Of a DNA stretch of 64,000 nucleotides, positions 1 to 7,848 are shown piece by piece. Source of the stretch: Nocardioides zeae (GTDB taxonomy: Bacteria > Actinomycetota > Actinomycetes > Propionibacteriales > Nocardioidaceae); the NCBI RefSeq assembly GCF_030818655.1, contig NZ_JAUTAN010000001.1, positions 2,294,001 through 2,358,000 of the forward strand, written 5' to 3'. The notes under the pieces were generated by a model. That model made no database searches, was not told the DNA's origin, and worked only from the letters and a program-made list of their open reading frames with translations. The stretch's first letter is position 1; each line of letters begins with the position of its first letter. The translations under genes and the position numbers were made by a program.

Positions 1-2
1 TC

Positions 3-323
3 GCCATGCTCGTCTTCGTCCTCGTCGCCACCCTCCCGCTCGAGCTCGTGCTGCGCACCCGGGTGTACGCCCGCGCCAAGCGGCTCGCACTGACGATCGT
101 GTGCGTGGGGGTGCCCTTCGTCCTCTGGGACATCGCCGCGACCCGCGCCGGGCACTGGTGGTTCGACCTCGACCTGACGCTCGGCATCGAGCTCCCGGGG
201 GGCCTGCCGCTCGAGGAGTGGATGTTCTTCCTCGTGGTGCCCATCGCCTCGGTGCTGACGCTAGAGGCCGTGCGGAGCGTGCGCGGCTGGACCGTCGGCG
301 ACGAGCGGGAGGAGCGCGCGTGA
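3..323 (+). CDS. crtYc: Lycopene cyclase domain protein, CrtYc-like (5' end probably cut by the window)
   Basis: Small membrane protein that would form one half of the heterodimeric lycopene cyclase of actinobacteria, converting lycopene ends to rings in carotenoid synthesis. About 105 residues are visible with three hydrophobic segments and the family motif LPLEEWMFFLVVP. The frame is open to the window edge and the first Met at position 6 already lies inside the first membrane segment, so the true start is probably a few codons upstream. Its stop overlaps the GTG of the next gene by 4 bp, indicating translational coupling. The assignment rests on motif and pairing with the next gene; I cannot see the neighbouring crt genes. 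Confidence 0.8.
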   Translation, partial: AMLVFVLVATLPLELVLRTRVYARAKRLALTIVCVGVPFVLWDIAATRAGHWWFDLDLTLGIELPGGLPLEEWMFFLVVPIASVLTLEAVRSVRGWTVGDEREERA

Positions 324-679
324 CGCACACCGAGGCCTCCCTGCTGGGCATCGCCGTCACGGTGGTGCTCGACCTCTGGGTGCTGCGCACCCGCCTGCTG
401 ACGCGCAAGGCCTACTGGGCGTCCTACGCCATCGTGCTGTTCTTCCAGCTGGTCACGAACGAGTGGCTGACGTGGCAGGGCGTGTTCCAGTACGGCGAGG
501 ACGCGATCCTCGGCTGGCGCATCGGCCACCAGCCGGTCGAGGACGTGCTCTTCGGCTTCAGCCTCGTCACGCAGTCGATGATGTGGTGGGTGTGGTGGGG
601 CCGCCGGGGCGTGCAGCGCGAGGTGGGGCCCGGACCCGTCCCGGCCGTCGCGCGGCTGCTGGGACGCCGCGACGCCTGA
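320..679 (+). CDS. crtYd: Lycopene cyclase domain protein, CrtYd-like
   Basis: Second subunit of the heterodimeric membrane lycopene cyclase. About 119 residues, three predicted membrane helices, and the conserved acidic motif HQPVEDVLFGF that mirrors the PLEE motif of the first subunit. The GTG start at 320 is chosen because it overlaps the upstream stop (GTGA); this is the usual crtYc-crtYd arrangement. The C-terminus is short, basic and probably cytoplasmic. A polyprenyl diphosphate synthase gene follows on the opposite strand, consistent with a carotenoid locus extending left of the window. Confidence 0.82.
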   Translation: MTHTEASLLGIAVTVVLDLWVLRTRLLTRKAYWASYAIVLFFQLVTNEWLTWQGVFQYGEDAILGWRIGHQPVEDVLFGFSLVTQSMMWWVWWGRRGVQREVGPGPVPAVARLLGRRDA

Positions 680-711
680 ACCGCTCGTCCGGGCCTCCGC
701 CGAGGCGCAGG

Positions 712-1830
712 TCACCGCGAGCGCCACGCGGCGCCCTCGGCGAGGTCGTCGAGCGCGGCGCGGGTGCGCGGGTCGAGGGGGAGGGCCGCCAGCGCCCGGC
801 GGGCGTCGTCCACGAGCACGGTGATGCGGTCCTCGACGCGGGCGCGGGCCCCGGTCGCGACGAGCACGTCCCGCGCCTCCGCGATGCCCGCCGCGTCGAG
901 CGCGGGGTCGCCGAGGCGCCGGGTCAGGACGGCGCGCTCCGCGGCGGTGCCGCGCTCGAGGGCGAGCGCGACGAGCAGGGTGCGCTTGCCCTCGCGCAGG
1001 TCGCCGGCCTCCGCCTTGCCGGTCGCCCGCGGGTCGCCGAACACGTCGAGCACGTCGTCGCGGAGCTGGAACGCCTCGCCCACGGCCAGGCCGAACGCGG
1101 CGTACCCGTCGAGCAGGTCCGGACCGGCGCCCGCGAGGGTGCCGCCGAGACGGAGCGGGTGCTCGACGGTGTACTTCGCGCTCTTGAACTGGAGCATCCG
1201 GACGACGTCGGGGACGTCCACCTCGGTCCCCGCGCCGAGGTCGGCCTGCAGGCGCAGGTCGAGGTACTGCCCCGCGAGCACCTGGTCGCGCATCTCCGCC
1301 CAGACCGTCCGGACGGCGGGCGCCGTCGGCAGGCCCTCCGTCGACCGGGCGAGCACGTCGTCGGCCCAGGTCAGCAGCAGGTCGCCGGCGAGCACGCCGA
1401 CCGCCGTGCCGTGGTCGGCCGACCGGGACCCGAAGACCCGGTGGACGGTGGGCACGCCGCGGCGCTCGTCGGCGTGGTCCATCACGTCGTCGTGGACGAG
1501 GGCGGCCAGGTGGAACAGCTCGACCGCGGTGGCGATGCCGAGCACACCGGGCACGTCCTCGCCGCCCGACGCGCCCGCGGCGCCCAGGAGCACGAACCCG
1601 GCCCGCAGCCGCTTGCCGCCCTCGGCCAGCCGCTCCACGGCGTCGACGACCGCGCCGAGCCCGGGGTCCACGTCCTCCAGCACGAGCCGCCGGCGGGCGA
1701 CCTCCTCGTGGAGGCGGGCACCGACGACGGCCGGGTCCAGCGGCGCCTCGACGGGGAGCGGGGGCACGTCCGCCCCGGGGAGCCGGACGACCTCGCCCCA
1801 GCCCGCCTCCTCGCTCCGCACCGCGCTCAT
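712..1830 (-). CDS. crtE: Polyprenyl (geranylgeranyl) diphosphate synthase
   Basis: Trans-prenyltransferase that condenses isopentenyl diphosphate with allylic diphosphates, probably supplying geranylgeranyl diphosphate for carotenoids or longer chains. 372 residues, normal for the family. Visible motifs: GGKRLRAG near residue 71, first aspartate-rich motif DDVMD at 114-118, LQFKSAKYT near 213, second aspartate-rich motif DDVLD at 258-262. The ATG at 1830 is preceded by TAACGT and a 7-nt gap, the leaderless pattern seen at many genes here. The crtE symbol rests on the neighbouring cyclase genes; an idsA-like role in quinone or polyprenol synthesis cannot be excluded. Confidence 0.85.
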   Translation of the reverse strand: MSAVRSEEAGWGEVVRLPGADVPPLPVEAPLDPAVVGARLHEEVARRRLVLEDVDPGLGAVVDAVERLAEGGKRLRAGFVLLGAAGASGGEDVPGVLGIATAVELFHLAALVHDDVMDHADERRGVPTVHRVFGSRSADHGTAVGVLAGDLLLTWADDVLARSTEGLPTAPAVRTVWAEMRDQVLAGQYLDLRLQADLGAGTEVDVPDVVRMLQFKSAKYTVEHPLRLGGTLAGAGPDLLDGYAAFGLAVGEAFQLRDDVLDVFGDPRATGKAEAGDLREGKRTLLVALALERGTAAERAVLTRRLGDPALDAAGIAEARDVLVATGARARVEDRITVLVDDARRALAALPLDPRTRAALDDLAEGAAWRSR

Positions 1831-2029
1831 GCCCGTGACGTTACCCAGGCGGGCGATACGGGGGAGCCCAGACGGACCGGACGAGTCCGCATGACCGACG
1901 CGCCGGGCTACCGGGCGGGGCCGAGAAGCTGGGGAGCTTCCGTGACGCCTCGGACCTGGAGGGCGCTGCCGGGGAGCAGGCGCGGGCACTGCTCGAGCAG
2001 CACGCGGTGCACGAGGAACGCCGACATAA

Positions 2030-2064
2030 TTGAACACGTTCAAAAAGGGGCGTACGCTCTCGCC
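2030..2064 (+). promoter_or_regulatory. Leaderless promoter with a TTGAAC-AC-GTTCAA operator over the -35 box
   Basis: The sequence TTGAACACGTTCAA (2030-2043) is a palindrome with 6-bp arms. Its left arm also reads as a -35 box (TTGAAC), followed after 17 nt by TACGCT (2053-2058) as -10 and, 6 nt later, by the ATG at 2065. This is the kind of palindrome bound by TetR-family repressors (inference). No TetR gene lies next to it in the window. Confidence 0.6.
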
Positions 2065-3087
2065 ATGCGGATCGTCGTCCCCGGTGGCACCGGGCAGGTG
2101 GGTGGCGTGCTGCGGCGCGCCCTGGCGGAGGACGGCCACGACGTCGTCGTGCTGAGCCGGCGGCCGGAGGTGCTCGAGCCGGGGGTGCGGCACGCGGTGT
2201 GGGACGGGCGGAGCCCGGGGCCGTGGGAGGCGGAGCTCGACGGTGCCGACGCGGTCGTGAACCTGGCGGGGCGCTCGGTGAGCTGCCGCTACACCGACCG
2301 CAACCTGCGGCAGATGATGGACTCGCGCATCGATTCCACCCGGGCCGTCGGGGCAGCGATCGCGCGGGCCGCGCGCCCACCCGCGGTGTGGCTGCAGATG
2401 AGCACGGCGACGATCTACGCCGACACCCGCGGCCCCGCCCACGACGAGGCGACGGGCGTGCTCGGGGGCGAGGAGCCGGACGTGCCGCTCTACTGGGAGT
2501 ACAGCGTCCGCATCGCCCGCCGCTGGGAGGCGGCCCAGCTCGAGCAGGACCTGCCGGCCACGCGTCGCGTCGCGCTGCGCACCGCGATGGTGATGAGTCC
2601 GGACCGGGGCGGCATCTTCGACTACCTCTCGTGGCTCGCCCGGGTCGGGCTCGGCGGGCCGGTCGCGGGCGGCGACCAGTTCGTCTCGTGGATCCACGCC
2701 GACGACCTCGTGCGGGCCGTGCTGTTCCTGCTCCGGCGGGACGACCTCGACGGACCGGTGAACCTGGCCGCACCGGGCCCGCTCCCCCAGCGCACGCTGA
2801 TGCGCGACCTCCGCCGCGCCTGGGGCGGGCGACCCGGGCTGCCGGCCACGCGGTGGATGGCCGGGCTCGGTGCGTTCGCGCTCCGCTCGGACCCCGAGCT
2901 GCTCCTCAAGAGCCGCCGGGTCGTGCCGGGACGGCTGCTGGACGCGGGCTTCACCTTCGATCACCCTGCGTGGGACGCAGCCGCTGCCGACCTCGTGCGA
3001 CGGCGGCGGGCGGGGGCGGCGGGCGGGGCGGTTCCGTCGGCCCGCGGTCTGGACCTCGGGAACCGGGAGACCCCGCTCGGGGGATGA
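2065..3087 (+). CDS. TIGR01777-type epimerase / NAD-dependent sugar-epimerase-like protein
   Basis: Extended short-chain dehydrogenase-like protein of the YfcH/SDR39U1 group; its substrate is unknown in bacteria. 340 residues. The N-terminus has the NAD(P)-binding loop VVPGGTGQVGG (residues 4-14); VVNLAGRSV near residue 64 and the strand VSWIHADDLVRAVLFLL near residue 210 are typical of the family. The C-terminal part carries the DUF1731-like segment ending in GFTFDHPAWDAAAADL. The start follows a well-placed promoter and likely operator, so transcription is probably leaderless and repressor-controlled. An arginine- and glycine-rich tail of about 35 residues follows the conserved region. Confidence 0.85.
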   Translation: MRIVVPGGTGQVGGVLRRALAEDGHDVVVLSRRPEVLEPGVRHAVWDGRSPGPWEAELDGADAVVNLAGRSVSCRYTDRNLRQMMDSRIDSTRAVGAAIARAARPPAVWLQMSTATIYADTRGPAHDEATGVLGGEEPDVPLYWEYSVRIARRWEAAQLEQDLPATRRVALRTAMVMSPDRGGIFDYLSWLARVGLGGPVAGGDQFVSWIHADDLVRAVLFLLRRDDLDGPVNLAAPGPLPQRTLMRDLRRAWGGRPGLPATRWMAGLGAFALRSDPELLLKSRRVVPGRLLDAGFTFDHPAWDAAAADLVRRRRAGAAGGAVPSARGLDLGNRETPLGG

Positions 3088-3300
3088 CGTGGCCTCCACC
3101 GACGAACCTACGAGGCCCCCGGCCCGAGCGGGAGAGGCTTGTGCCCACCTTGCGCGGCCCTGGCAGGCTCGGGTGACCGACCCTTCCCGCCCCTTGAGCA
3201 CCCCCCGCCCCCGCAGCGGCCTGCTTGAGGATCGAGCGTGTGGGTACCGGGCGGGGCTCGTCCTCGAGGGCGGGCAGGATCTCGGAACGGAGCGGCACCC

Positions 3301-3516
3301 ATGGCAGCAGGCACCATCACGTGGTTCGACGAGGGTCAGGGCTACGGCTACATCACGCAGGACCACGGTGACGCGCCTGTCGTCGTGCACGGTCGCGACC
3401 TCTGGGACGCGGGGCGCCCGGTCGTCGTCGGCGACCGCGTCGAGTTCGCGCTCGACCGCGGCGTCGCCGGCGCGGAGGCCAGCGGCGTGCGGGTGATCGG
3501 CGCGTCCGCCTCCTGA
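3301..3516 (+). CDS. Cold-shock-domain protein
   Basis: Small 71-residue protein with one cold-shock fold, expected to bind single-stranded RNA or DNA. The N-terminus GTITWFDEGQGYGYIT resembles the CSD start and RNP1 motif, and VVVHGRDL corresponds to the RNP2 strand, although RNP1 is more diverged than in CspA. The ATG at 3301 is preceded by GGAACGGAG, a reasonable ribosome binding site; an upstream in-frame GTG would add an unlikely basic leader. It sits alone between two intergenic stretches, so no operon role is suggested. Confidence 0.75.
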   Translation: MAAGTITWFDEGQGYGYITQDHGDAPVVVHGRDLWDAGRPVVVGDRVEFALDRGVAGAEASGVRVIGASAS

Positions 3517-3546
3517 TCCGGCCGGGCCCTGCGCCACACTGCGCGC

Positions 3547-5019
3547 ATGGACTACGAGGAGTACCGCCGCCACGACGCCACCGGCCTCGCCCGGCTGGTC
3601 GCCGAGAAGCAGGTGACGCCGGCGGAGCTGATGGCCGTCGCCCGCGCCCGGCTGGCCGAGGTCAACCCGCAGCTCAACGCCGTCGTGCGCGACGTGCCCT
3701 GCGACCCCGACGAGCCGCGCACCGGACCGTTCGCGGGCGTGCCGTTCCTCATCAAGGACCTCGGGCAGGACTACGCCGGCCTGCCCAGCTCCCAGGGGTC
3801 CCGGGCGCTGCAGACGATGCCCGCCGCCGAGCACTCGACGACCGTGCAGCGCTGGCTCGACGCCGGCCTCATGATCTTCGGCAAGACCAACCTGCCCGAG
3901 TTCGGCGCGAAGGGCATCAGCGAGTCGGAGGCCTGGGGCCCGGCGCGCAACCCGTGGGACCTCGGGCGCACCCCCGGCGGCTCCTCCGGGGGCTCGGCCG
4001 CGGCGGTGGCGGCCGGGATCGTGCCGGCCGCCGGCGCGAACGACGGGGGCGGGTCCACGCGCATCCCCGCCGCCTGCTGCGGCCTCGTCGGCCTCAAGCC
4101 CGGCCGTGGTCTGACGTCGTTCGGCCCGGGTGCCTCCGAGCTCATGCACGGCGCCGCCGTCCAGGGCGTCGTGACCCGCACCGTCCGTGACTCCGCCGCC
4201 ATGCTCGACGTCATCGCGGGCGGCGAGCCCAGCGGGCCCTACGTGCCGGGCGCGCCGTCCTCGTCGTACCTCTCCGCGGTCGGGCGCGACCCCGGGCGCC
4301 TCCGCATCGGTGTGCGCGTCCCGTCGGCGATCACGCCCGACCCCCACCCCGAGGCGTACGCCGCGGTGGAGGGCGCGGTGCGGGCGCTCACCGACCTCGG
4401 GCACGACGTCGAGGAGCTGCCGGAGGCTCCGTTCGACGACGCGGCGCTGGCCGCCGAGTTCCTGCTCGCCTGGTTCGTGGTCATCTCCTGGGAGGTGGCC
4501 GAGGCGAAGCGGCTCACCGGCGCCGGGGACGACGCGTTCGAGCGCGACACCCGGCTCATGGCGGCGCTGGGCGCGGCGACGACCGGTCCGGAGTACGTCG
4601 ACGCCGTCGAGCGACGACACCAGCACGCGCGGCGCCTGACGACGTACTTCGAGACCTACGACCTGCTGCTCACGCCGACCTTGGCGACCCCGCCGCCGCG
4701 GGTCGGGGCGTTCGAGCTGCCCGCTCCGCTGCGGATCGCGGCGGACGCGCTGCTCCGCACGGGCACCGCCCGGCTGCTCAAGCACACGCCGGTCGTGGAC
4801 GACATGGTGCAGAAGAACCTCGGCTGGGTGCCCTACACCCAGCTCGCGAACGTCACCGGCCGGCCCGCGATCTCGCTCCCGCTGCACTGGACGGCCGACG
4901 GCCTGCCGCTCGGTGTGCAGCTCGTCGCGCCGCTCGGCGGCGAGCCGCTGCTGCTCAGCCTCGCCGCGCAGCTGGAGCAGGCCGTGCCCTGGGCCGACCG
5001 AAGGCCGCCGCTGGGGTGA
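3547..5019 (+). CDS. Amidase-signature family amidase
   Basis: Serine hydrolase of the amidase signature family, cleaving a carboxamide of unknown structure. 490 residues. The catalytic Lys lies in PFLIKDLG (near residue 70), the cis-Ser in GGSSGGSAAAVAAG (near 145) and the nucleophilic Ser in DGGGSTRIPAACCG (near 170), so the triad is complete. No signal peptide, hence probably cytoplasmic. Although annotated relatives include GatA and nylon-oligomer hydrolases, no GatB/GatC neighbours exist, so a catabolic amidase is more likely. It converges on sodN, with a hairpin between them. Confidence 0.88.
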   Translation: MDYEEYRRHDATGLARLVAEKQVTPAELMAVARARLAEVNPQLNAVVRDVPCDPDEPRTGPFAGVPFLIKDLGQDYAGLPSSQGSRALQTMPAAEHSTTVQRWLDAGLMIFGKTNLPEFGAKGISESEAWGPARNPWDLGRTPGGSSGGSAAAVAAGIVPAAGANDGGGSTRIPAACCGLVGLKPGRGLTSFGPGASELMHGAAVQGVVTRTVRDSAAMLDVIAGGEPSGPYVPGAPSSSYLSAVGRDPGRLRIGVRVPSAITPDPHPEAYAAVEGAVRALTDLGHDVEELPEAPFDDAALAAEFLLAWFVVISWEVAEAKRLTGAGDDAFERDTRLMAALGAATTGPEYVDAVERRHQHARRLTTYFETYDLLLTPTLATPPPRVGAFELPAPLRIAADALLRTGTARLLKHTPVVDDMVQKNLGWVPYTQLANVTGRPAISLPLHWTADGLPLGVQLVAPLGGEPLLLSLAAQLEQAVPWADRRPPLG

Positions 5020-5040
5020 GGGCCGGTCGCCGACGGGCCC

Positions 5041-5098
5041 GAACTGTGCAGCTGGGACGACGTCCTGCCGGGGCGGACCCGTCCCTGCTGCACAGTTC
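5041..5098. repeat. Long hairpin between convergent genes (GAACTGTGC family)
   Basis: Arms GAACTGTGCAGC (5041-5052) and GCTGCACAGTTC (5087-5098) are perfectly complementary. After one mismatch they continue with GGGACG (5054-5059) and CGTCCC (5080-5085), leaving a 20-nt loop. It lies between the stops of the amidase and sodN genes and could act as a bidirectional terminator, but it has no T-run and its ends resemble other intergenic elements in this window. Confidence 0.7.
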
Positions 5099-5108
5099 CC
5101 GAGCCGAC

Positions 5109-5504
5109 TCAGGCCTTCTTGGTCTCCCAGAAGATCTCGGCGATCTCGTCGATCGTGGCGAGGAGCTGGTCGGCGACCTCGGCGTCGAGGCTGCCCTTGG
5201 TGCCGGCGGCGCCCGCGAGCTTCGTGGCCTCGTTCACGAGGGTGTGGAGCTGGGGGTACTTCTCGAAGTGCGGGGGCTTGAAGTAGTCCGTCCACAGCAC
5301 CCAGAGGTGGTGCTTGACGAGCTCGGAGCGCTGCTCCTTGATGAGCACGGCGCGGGTGCGGAAGTCGGGGTCGTCGGAGTCGGCGACCTTGGCGATGACG
5401 GCCTTGATCGACTCGGCCTCGATGCGGGCCTGGGCGGGGTCGTAGACGCCGCAGGGCAGGTCGCAGTGGGCCTCGACGTCGACGGTGGGAGCGAACAGAC
5501 GCAT
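5109..5504 (-). CDS. sodN: Nickel superoxide dismutase precursor
   Basis: Cytoplasmic Ni-containing superoxide dismutase. 131 residues: a 12-residue propeptide (MRLFAPTVDVEA) followed by the nickel hook HCDLPCGVYDP, whose His1, Cys2 and Cys6 bind Ni after cleavage. The four-helix body includes SELVKHHLWVLWTDYFKPPH. The ATG at 5504 is chosen because it gives the expected short propeptide and follows AGGAGG. Maturation normally needs the S26-type peptidase SodX; no sodX-like gene is found beside it. A plausible sigma70 promoter and a leader hairpin lie upstream. Nickel-dependent control by a Nur-type repressor is known in Streptomyces, but I cannot identify a Nur box by eye. Confidence 0.93.
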   Translation of the reverse strand: MRLFAPTVDVEAHCDLPCGVYDPAQARIEAESIKAVIAKVADSDDPDFRTRAVLIKEQRSELVKHHLWVLWTDYFKPPHFEKYPQLHTLVNEATKLAGAAGTKGSLDAEVADQLLATIDEIAEIFWETKKA

Positions 5505-5531
5505 CAGCGGAGCATCCTCCTGGTCGGGGAC

Positions 5532-5591
5532 GCGCAGCCGGGCGGCTGCGCACGAGCGCGACGCTAGGACCTCGAGCGCGGTTGAGGTCAA
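5532..5591 (-). promoter_or_regulatory. sodN promoter and 5' UTR hairpin
   Basis: Reading towards sodN, TTGACC (5591-5586) and TAGCGT (5566-5561) form a -35/-10 pair separated by 19 nt. Downstream in the leader, GCGCAGCC (5532-5539) and GGCTGCGC (5544-5551) form a perfect 8-bp stem with a 4-nt loop, ending about 28 nt before the ATG. The stem could stabilise the transcript. Confidence 0.5.
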
Positions 5592-5638
5592 GAGCCGTCC
5601 ACGCGGTGGCCGACCGCGCGCTGGGTACCGTCTCGAGC

Positions 5639-5782
5639 ATGAAGATCCTCCGCACCGCCGCCCTGATCACCGTCGGCAAGAAGCTGTACGACGAGTCACG
5701 CAAGCCGCAGAACAAGGCGAAGATCGACCGCGCCGTGCAGTCCCTGCGCGACCGGCGGGCGGGCGGGAAGCGCTCGCGCTGA
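5639..5782 (+). CDS. Small basic protein of unknown function
   Basis: Forty-seven residues, strongly basic, beginning MKILRTAALITVGKKLYDES and ending in RRAGGKRSR. I do not recognise a family. The start is supported by TACCGT (5626-5631) and a 7-nt gap before ATG, the leaderless pattern common here, so it is likely a real gene although short. It is divergent from sodN and convergent with the next gene. A short hydrophobic patch (AALITV) is too small to be a membrane span. Confidence 0.55.
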   Translation: MKILRTAALITVGKKLYDESRKPQNKAKIDRAVQSLRDRRAGGKRSR

Positions 5783-5806
5783 TCCCGGTCGGCAGACCGC
5801 TCGTCC

Positions 5807-6563
5807 TCAGGCGACGGTCCGCTGCTGGCGCGGTCGTGCCAGCAGCTCGGGCAGCCGGGCCACGTCGGCGGCGGCCGCCAGGCTCCCGTCGACACTGACG
5901 AGCGCCAGCAGCCGGACCGGCGCTCCGGACCGCGCGGCCGCCTCGAGCTTGTGGTGGCCGTCGAGCAGGAAGTGCGTCAGTCCCCAGTGGGCGTGGTGGT
6001 CGGCGGACTCCTCGTACGTCGCGGGCTGGCAGACGTCGAGCGTGGACAGCGCCACGGCGGTGGGCACGACACCGTCGGCCATCGCCGAGCGGTAGGTCCC
6101 CACCCGTGTCCGGTCGTTCCAGCTCGGCGGCACGAGCGGCACGACGAACTCGTACAGGTGTGCCTCCGGCGACACCGCCGTCTCGAAGGTGCGGTAGTAG
6201 AAGCTGCGCGGGTTCTCCGGGAGCCCCCAGAACCTGTCCACTCCCCACGTCGCGACCTGCTCGTGGGTGAAGTAGTCACGCGCGTCGTGCGGTGCGACGA
6301 GCTCCGGCCTGACCTCCACCAGCAGGGGGAGGTAGTCGCCGTCCGGGAGCAGGGTCGCCAATAGGGCCAAGACCTGGTCGTCGACGGCCTCGAGCGGCCC
6401 CTCCAGCTCCGCCATGACGCCGAGCGCGGTGGACAGGGTGCCGTTCGCGCCCCCCTGCCGCTCGAAGAGGAACGGGCAGGTGCCGCACCACAGGCTCAGC
6501 TCGAACGCCGGGATCGTCCTCGAGGTAGAGGTGGCGGGTCCGGAACGTTCCCGCGATGAGCAC
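5807..6563 (-). CDS. Conserved hypothetical protein with an apparent frameshift near its N-terminus
   Basis: I do not know its function. The probable start is the GTG at 6563 (VLIAGTFRTRHLYLEDD), supported by a leaderless promoter TAGGGT at 6575-6570 with a 6-nt gap. After about 17 codons the reading moves to another frame, which continues with PAFELSLWCGTCPFLFERQ and stays open to the stop at 5807. Removing one G/C pair at about 6506-6513 joins the two. The body has a CGTC pair and a late LLDGHHKLEAA motif reminiscent of nucleotide-binding DGHHR loops. Without correction the only in-frame start is the ATG at 6640, which gives an implausible Ser/Arg-rich leader. Sequencing error and a broken gene are both possible. 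Confidence 0.65.
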
Positions 6564-6676
6564 GCCGTGACCCTAGGGGCGCGGTGGCGCGTCCGCCATC
6601 CGGTTCCGCTCTCCCGGTGAGGGGCGGGGTGGGACCCCATCGCATCCGTGCAGGCCAGGCCCGCCCCGCGCGGTGG

Positions 6677-7750
6677 TCACACGTTGAAGCGGAACTCCAC
6701 CACGTCGCCGTCGGCCATGACGTAGTCCTTGCCCTCCATGCGCACCTTGCCCGCCTCCTTGGCCTTCACCATCGAGCCCGCGGCGACCAGGTCGTCGAAC
6801 GACACGATCTCGGCCTTGATGAAGCCCTTCTGGAAGTCGGTGTGGATGACCCCGGCCGCCTCGGGCGCGGTCGCGCCCTTGGGGATCGTCCAGGCGCGGG
6901 TCTCCTTGGGGCCGGCGGTGAGGTAGGTCTGCAGGCCGAGGGTGTCGAACCCGACCCGGGCGAGCACCTCGAGGCCGGGCTCGGTGACGCCGGCCTCGGC
7001 GAGGAACTCGGCGGCCTCCTCCTCGTCGAGCTCGATGAGCTCCGACTCGAACTTGGCGTCGAGGAAGATGGCCTCGGCCGGGGCGACGATCTCGCGCATC
7101 TTCGTCTTGAGGTCCTCGTCGGCGAGCTCGTCCGCGTCGCAGTTGAAGACGTAGAGGAACGGCTTGGCCGTCAGCAGGGACAGCTCCCGGAGGAGGCTGC
7201 GGTCGATGTCGGTCGCGATGATCGGCGTACCCGACTCGAGCGCCTCCTTCGCGGCCTTCGCGGCCTCGAGGTTCGCGACCAGGTCCTTGACCTTCCGCGA
7301 CTCCTTCTCGAGCCGCACGACGGCGCGGTCGACGGTCTCGAGGTCGGCGAGGATCAGCTCGGTCTGGATGGTGGAGATGTCGTTGGCGGGGTTGACCTCG
7401 CCGTCGACGTGGGTGACGTCCTCGTCGCGGAAGACCCGGGTGACCTGGCAGATCGCCGAAGACTCGCGGATGTGGGCGAGGAACTTGTTGCCCAGGCCCT
7501 CGCCCTCGCTGGCGCCGCGCACGATGCCAGCGATGTCGACGAACTCGACGGTCGCCGGAAGGATCTTCTGGCTGCCGAAGATCTCGGCGAGGGTGCCAAG
7601 GCGCTCGTCGGGGACGCCCACGACACCGACGTTGGGCTCGATGGTGGCGAACGGGTAGTTCGCCGCGAGCACGTCGTTCTTGGTCAGCGCGTTGAAGAGC
7701 GTCGACTTGCCTGCGTTGGGGAGTCCGACGATGCCGATGGTGAGAGCCAC
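6677..7750 (-). CDS. ychF: Redox-regulated ATPase/GTPase YchF
   Basis: Obg-family P-loop NTPase (OLA1/YchF) that binds ribosomes and hydrolyses ATP. 357 residues, normal for the family. The N-terminal G domain has Walker A GLPNAGKST (residues 9-17), the YPFATIEPN switch region and DIAGIVRGAS (G3). A helical hairpin insertion follows, and the C-terminal TGS-like domain includes AWTIPKGATAPEAAGVIHTDFQKGFIKAE. The GTG at 7750 is chosen because VALTIGIVGLPNAG is the usual N-terminus and TAGACT lies 8 nt upstream (leaderless). Divergent from the PH-domain operon. Confidence 0.96.
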   Translation of the reverse strand: MALTIGIVGLPNAGKSTLFNALTKNDVLAANYPFATIEPNVGVVGVPDERLGTLAEIFGSQKILPATVEFVDIAGIVRGASEGEGLGNKFLAHIRESSAICQVTRVFRDEDVTHVDGEVNPANDISTIQTELILADLETVDRAVVRLEKESRKVKDLVANLEAAKAAKEALESGTPIIATDIDRSLLRELSLLTAKPFLYVFNCDADELADEDLKTKMREIVAPAEAIFLDAKFESELIELDEEEAAEFLAEAGVTEPGLEVLARVGFDTLGLQTYLTAGPKETRAWTIPKGATAPEAAGVIHTDFQKGFIKAEIVSFDDLVAAGSMVKAKEAGKVRMEGKDYVMADGDVVEFRFNV

Positions 7751-7848
7751 GGGGCGGCAGTCTACGGCGCGGCGGGGGCTGCCCCAGCATCGCTCCGTCA
7801 CCGGCGAGCACCCCGCCTCCCCGCCTCCCGACGTGGGAGGCTCGGGGC

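Noticed and set aside
2025..2030. CATAAT as -10 of the gene at 2065
   Set aside because: TTGAAC-17-TACGCT followed by 6 nt and the ATG is a better promoter and matches the leaderless pattern of the region.
1923..2033. Short frame reading EKLGSFRDASDLEGAAGEQ up to a TGA at 2033, a possible gene remnant
   Set aside because: No start codon, promoter or recognisable homology; it may be chance. The rest of the 1831-2064 gap holds only the crtE promoter and the operator/promoter of the next gene.
3088..3300. Gene in the 213-bp gap before the cold-shock gene
   Set aside because: No frame with a start, ribosome binding site or plausible protein; GC-rich filler only.
712..5895. Very long open frame on the minus strand spanning several genes
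   Set aside because: At this GC content stops are rare in antisense frames. Only the last 372 codons have family motifs and a promoter; the rest is low-complexity Arg/Gly/Pro shadow of genes on the other strand.
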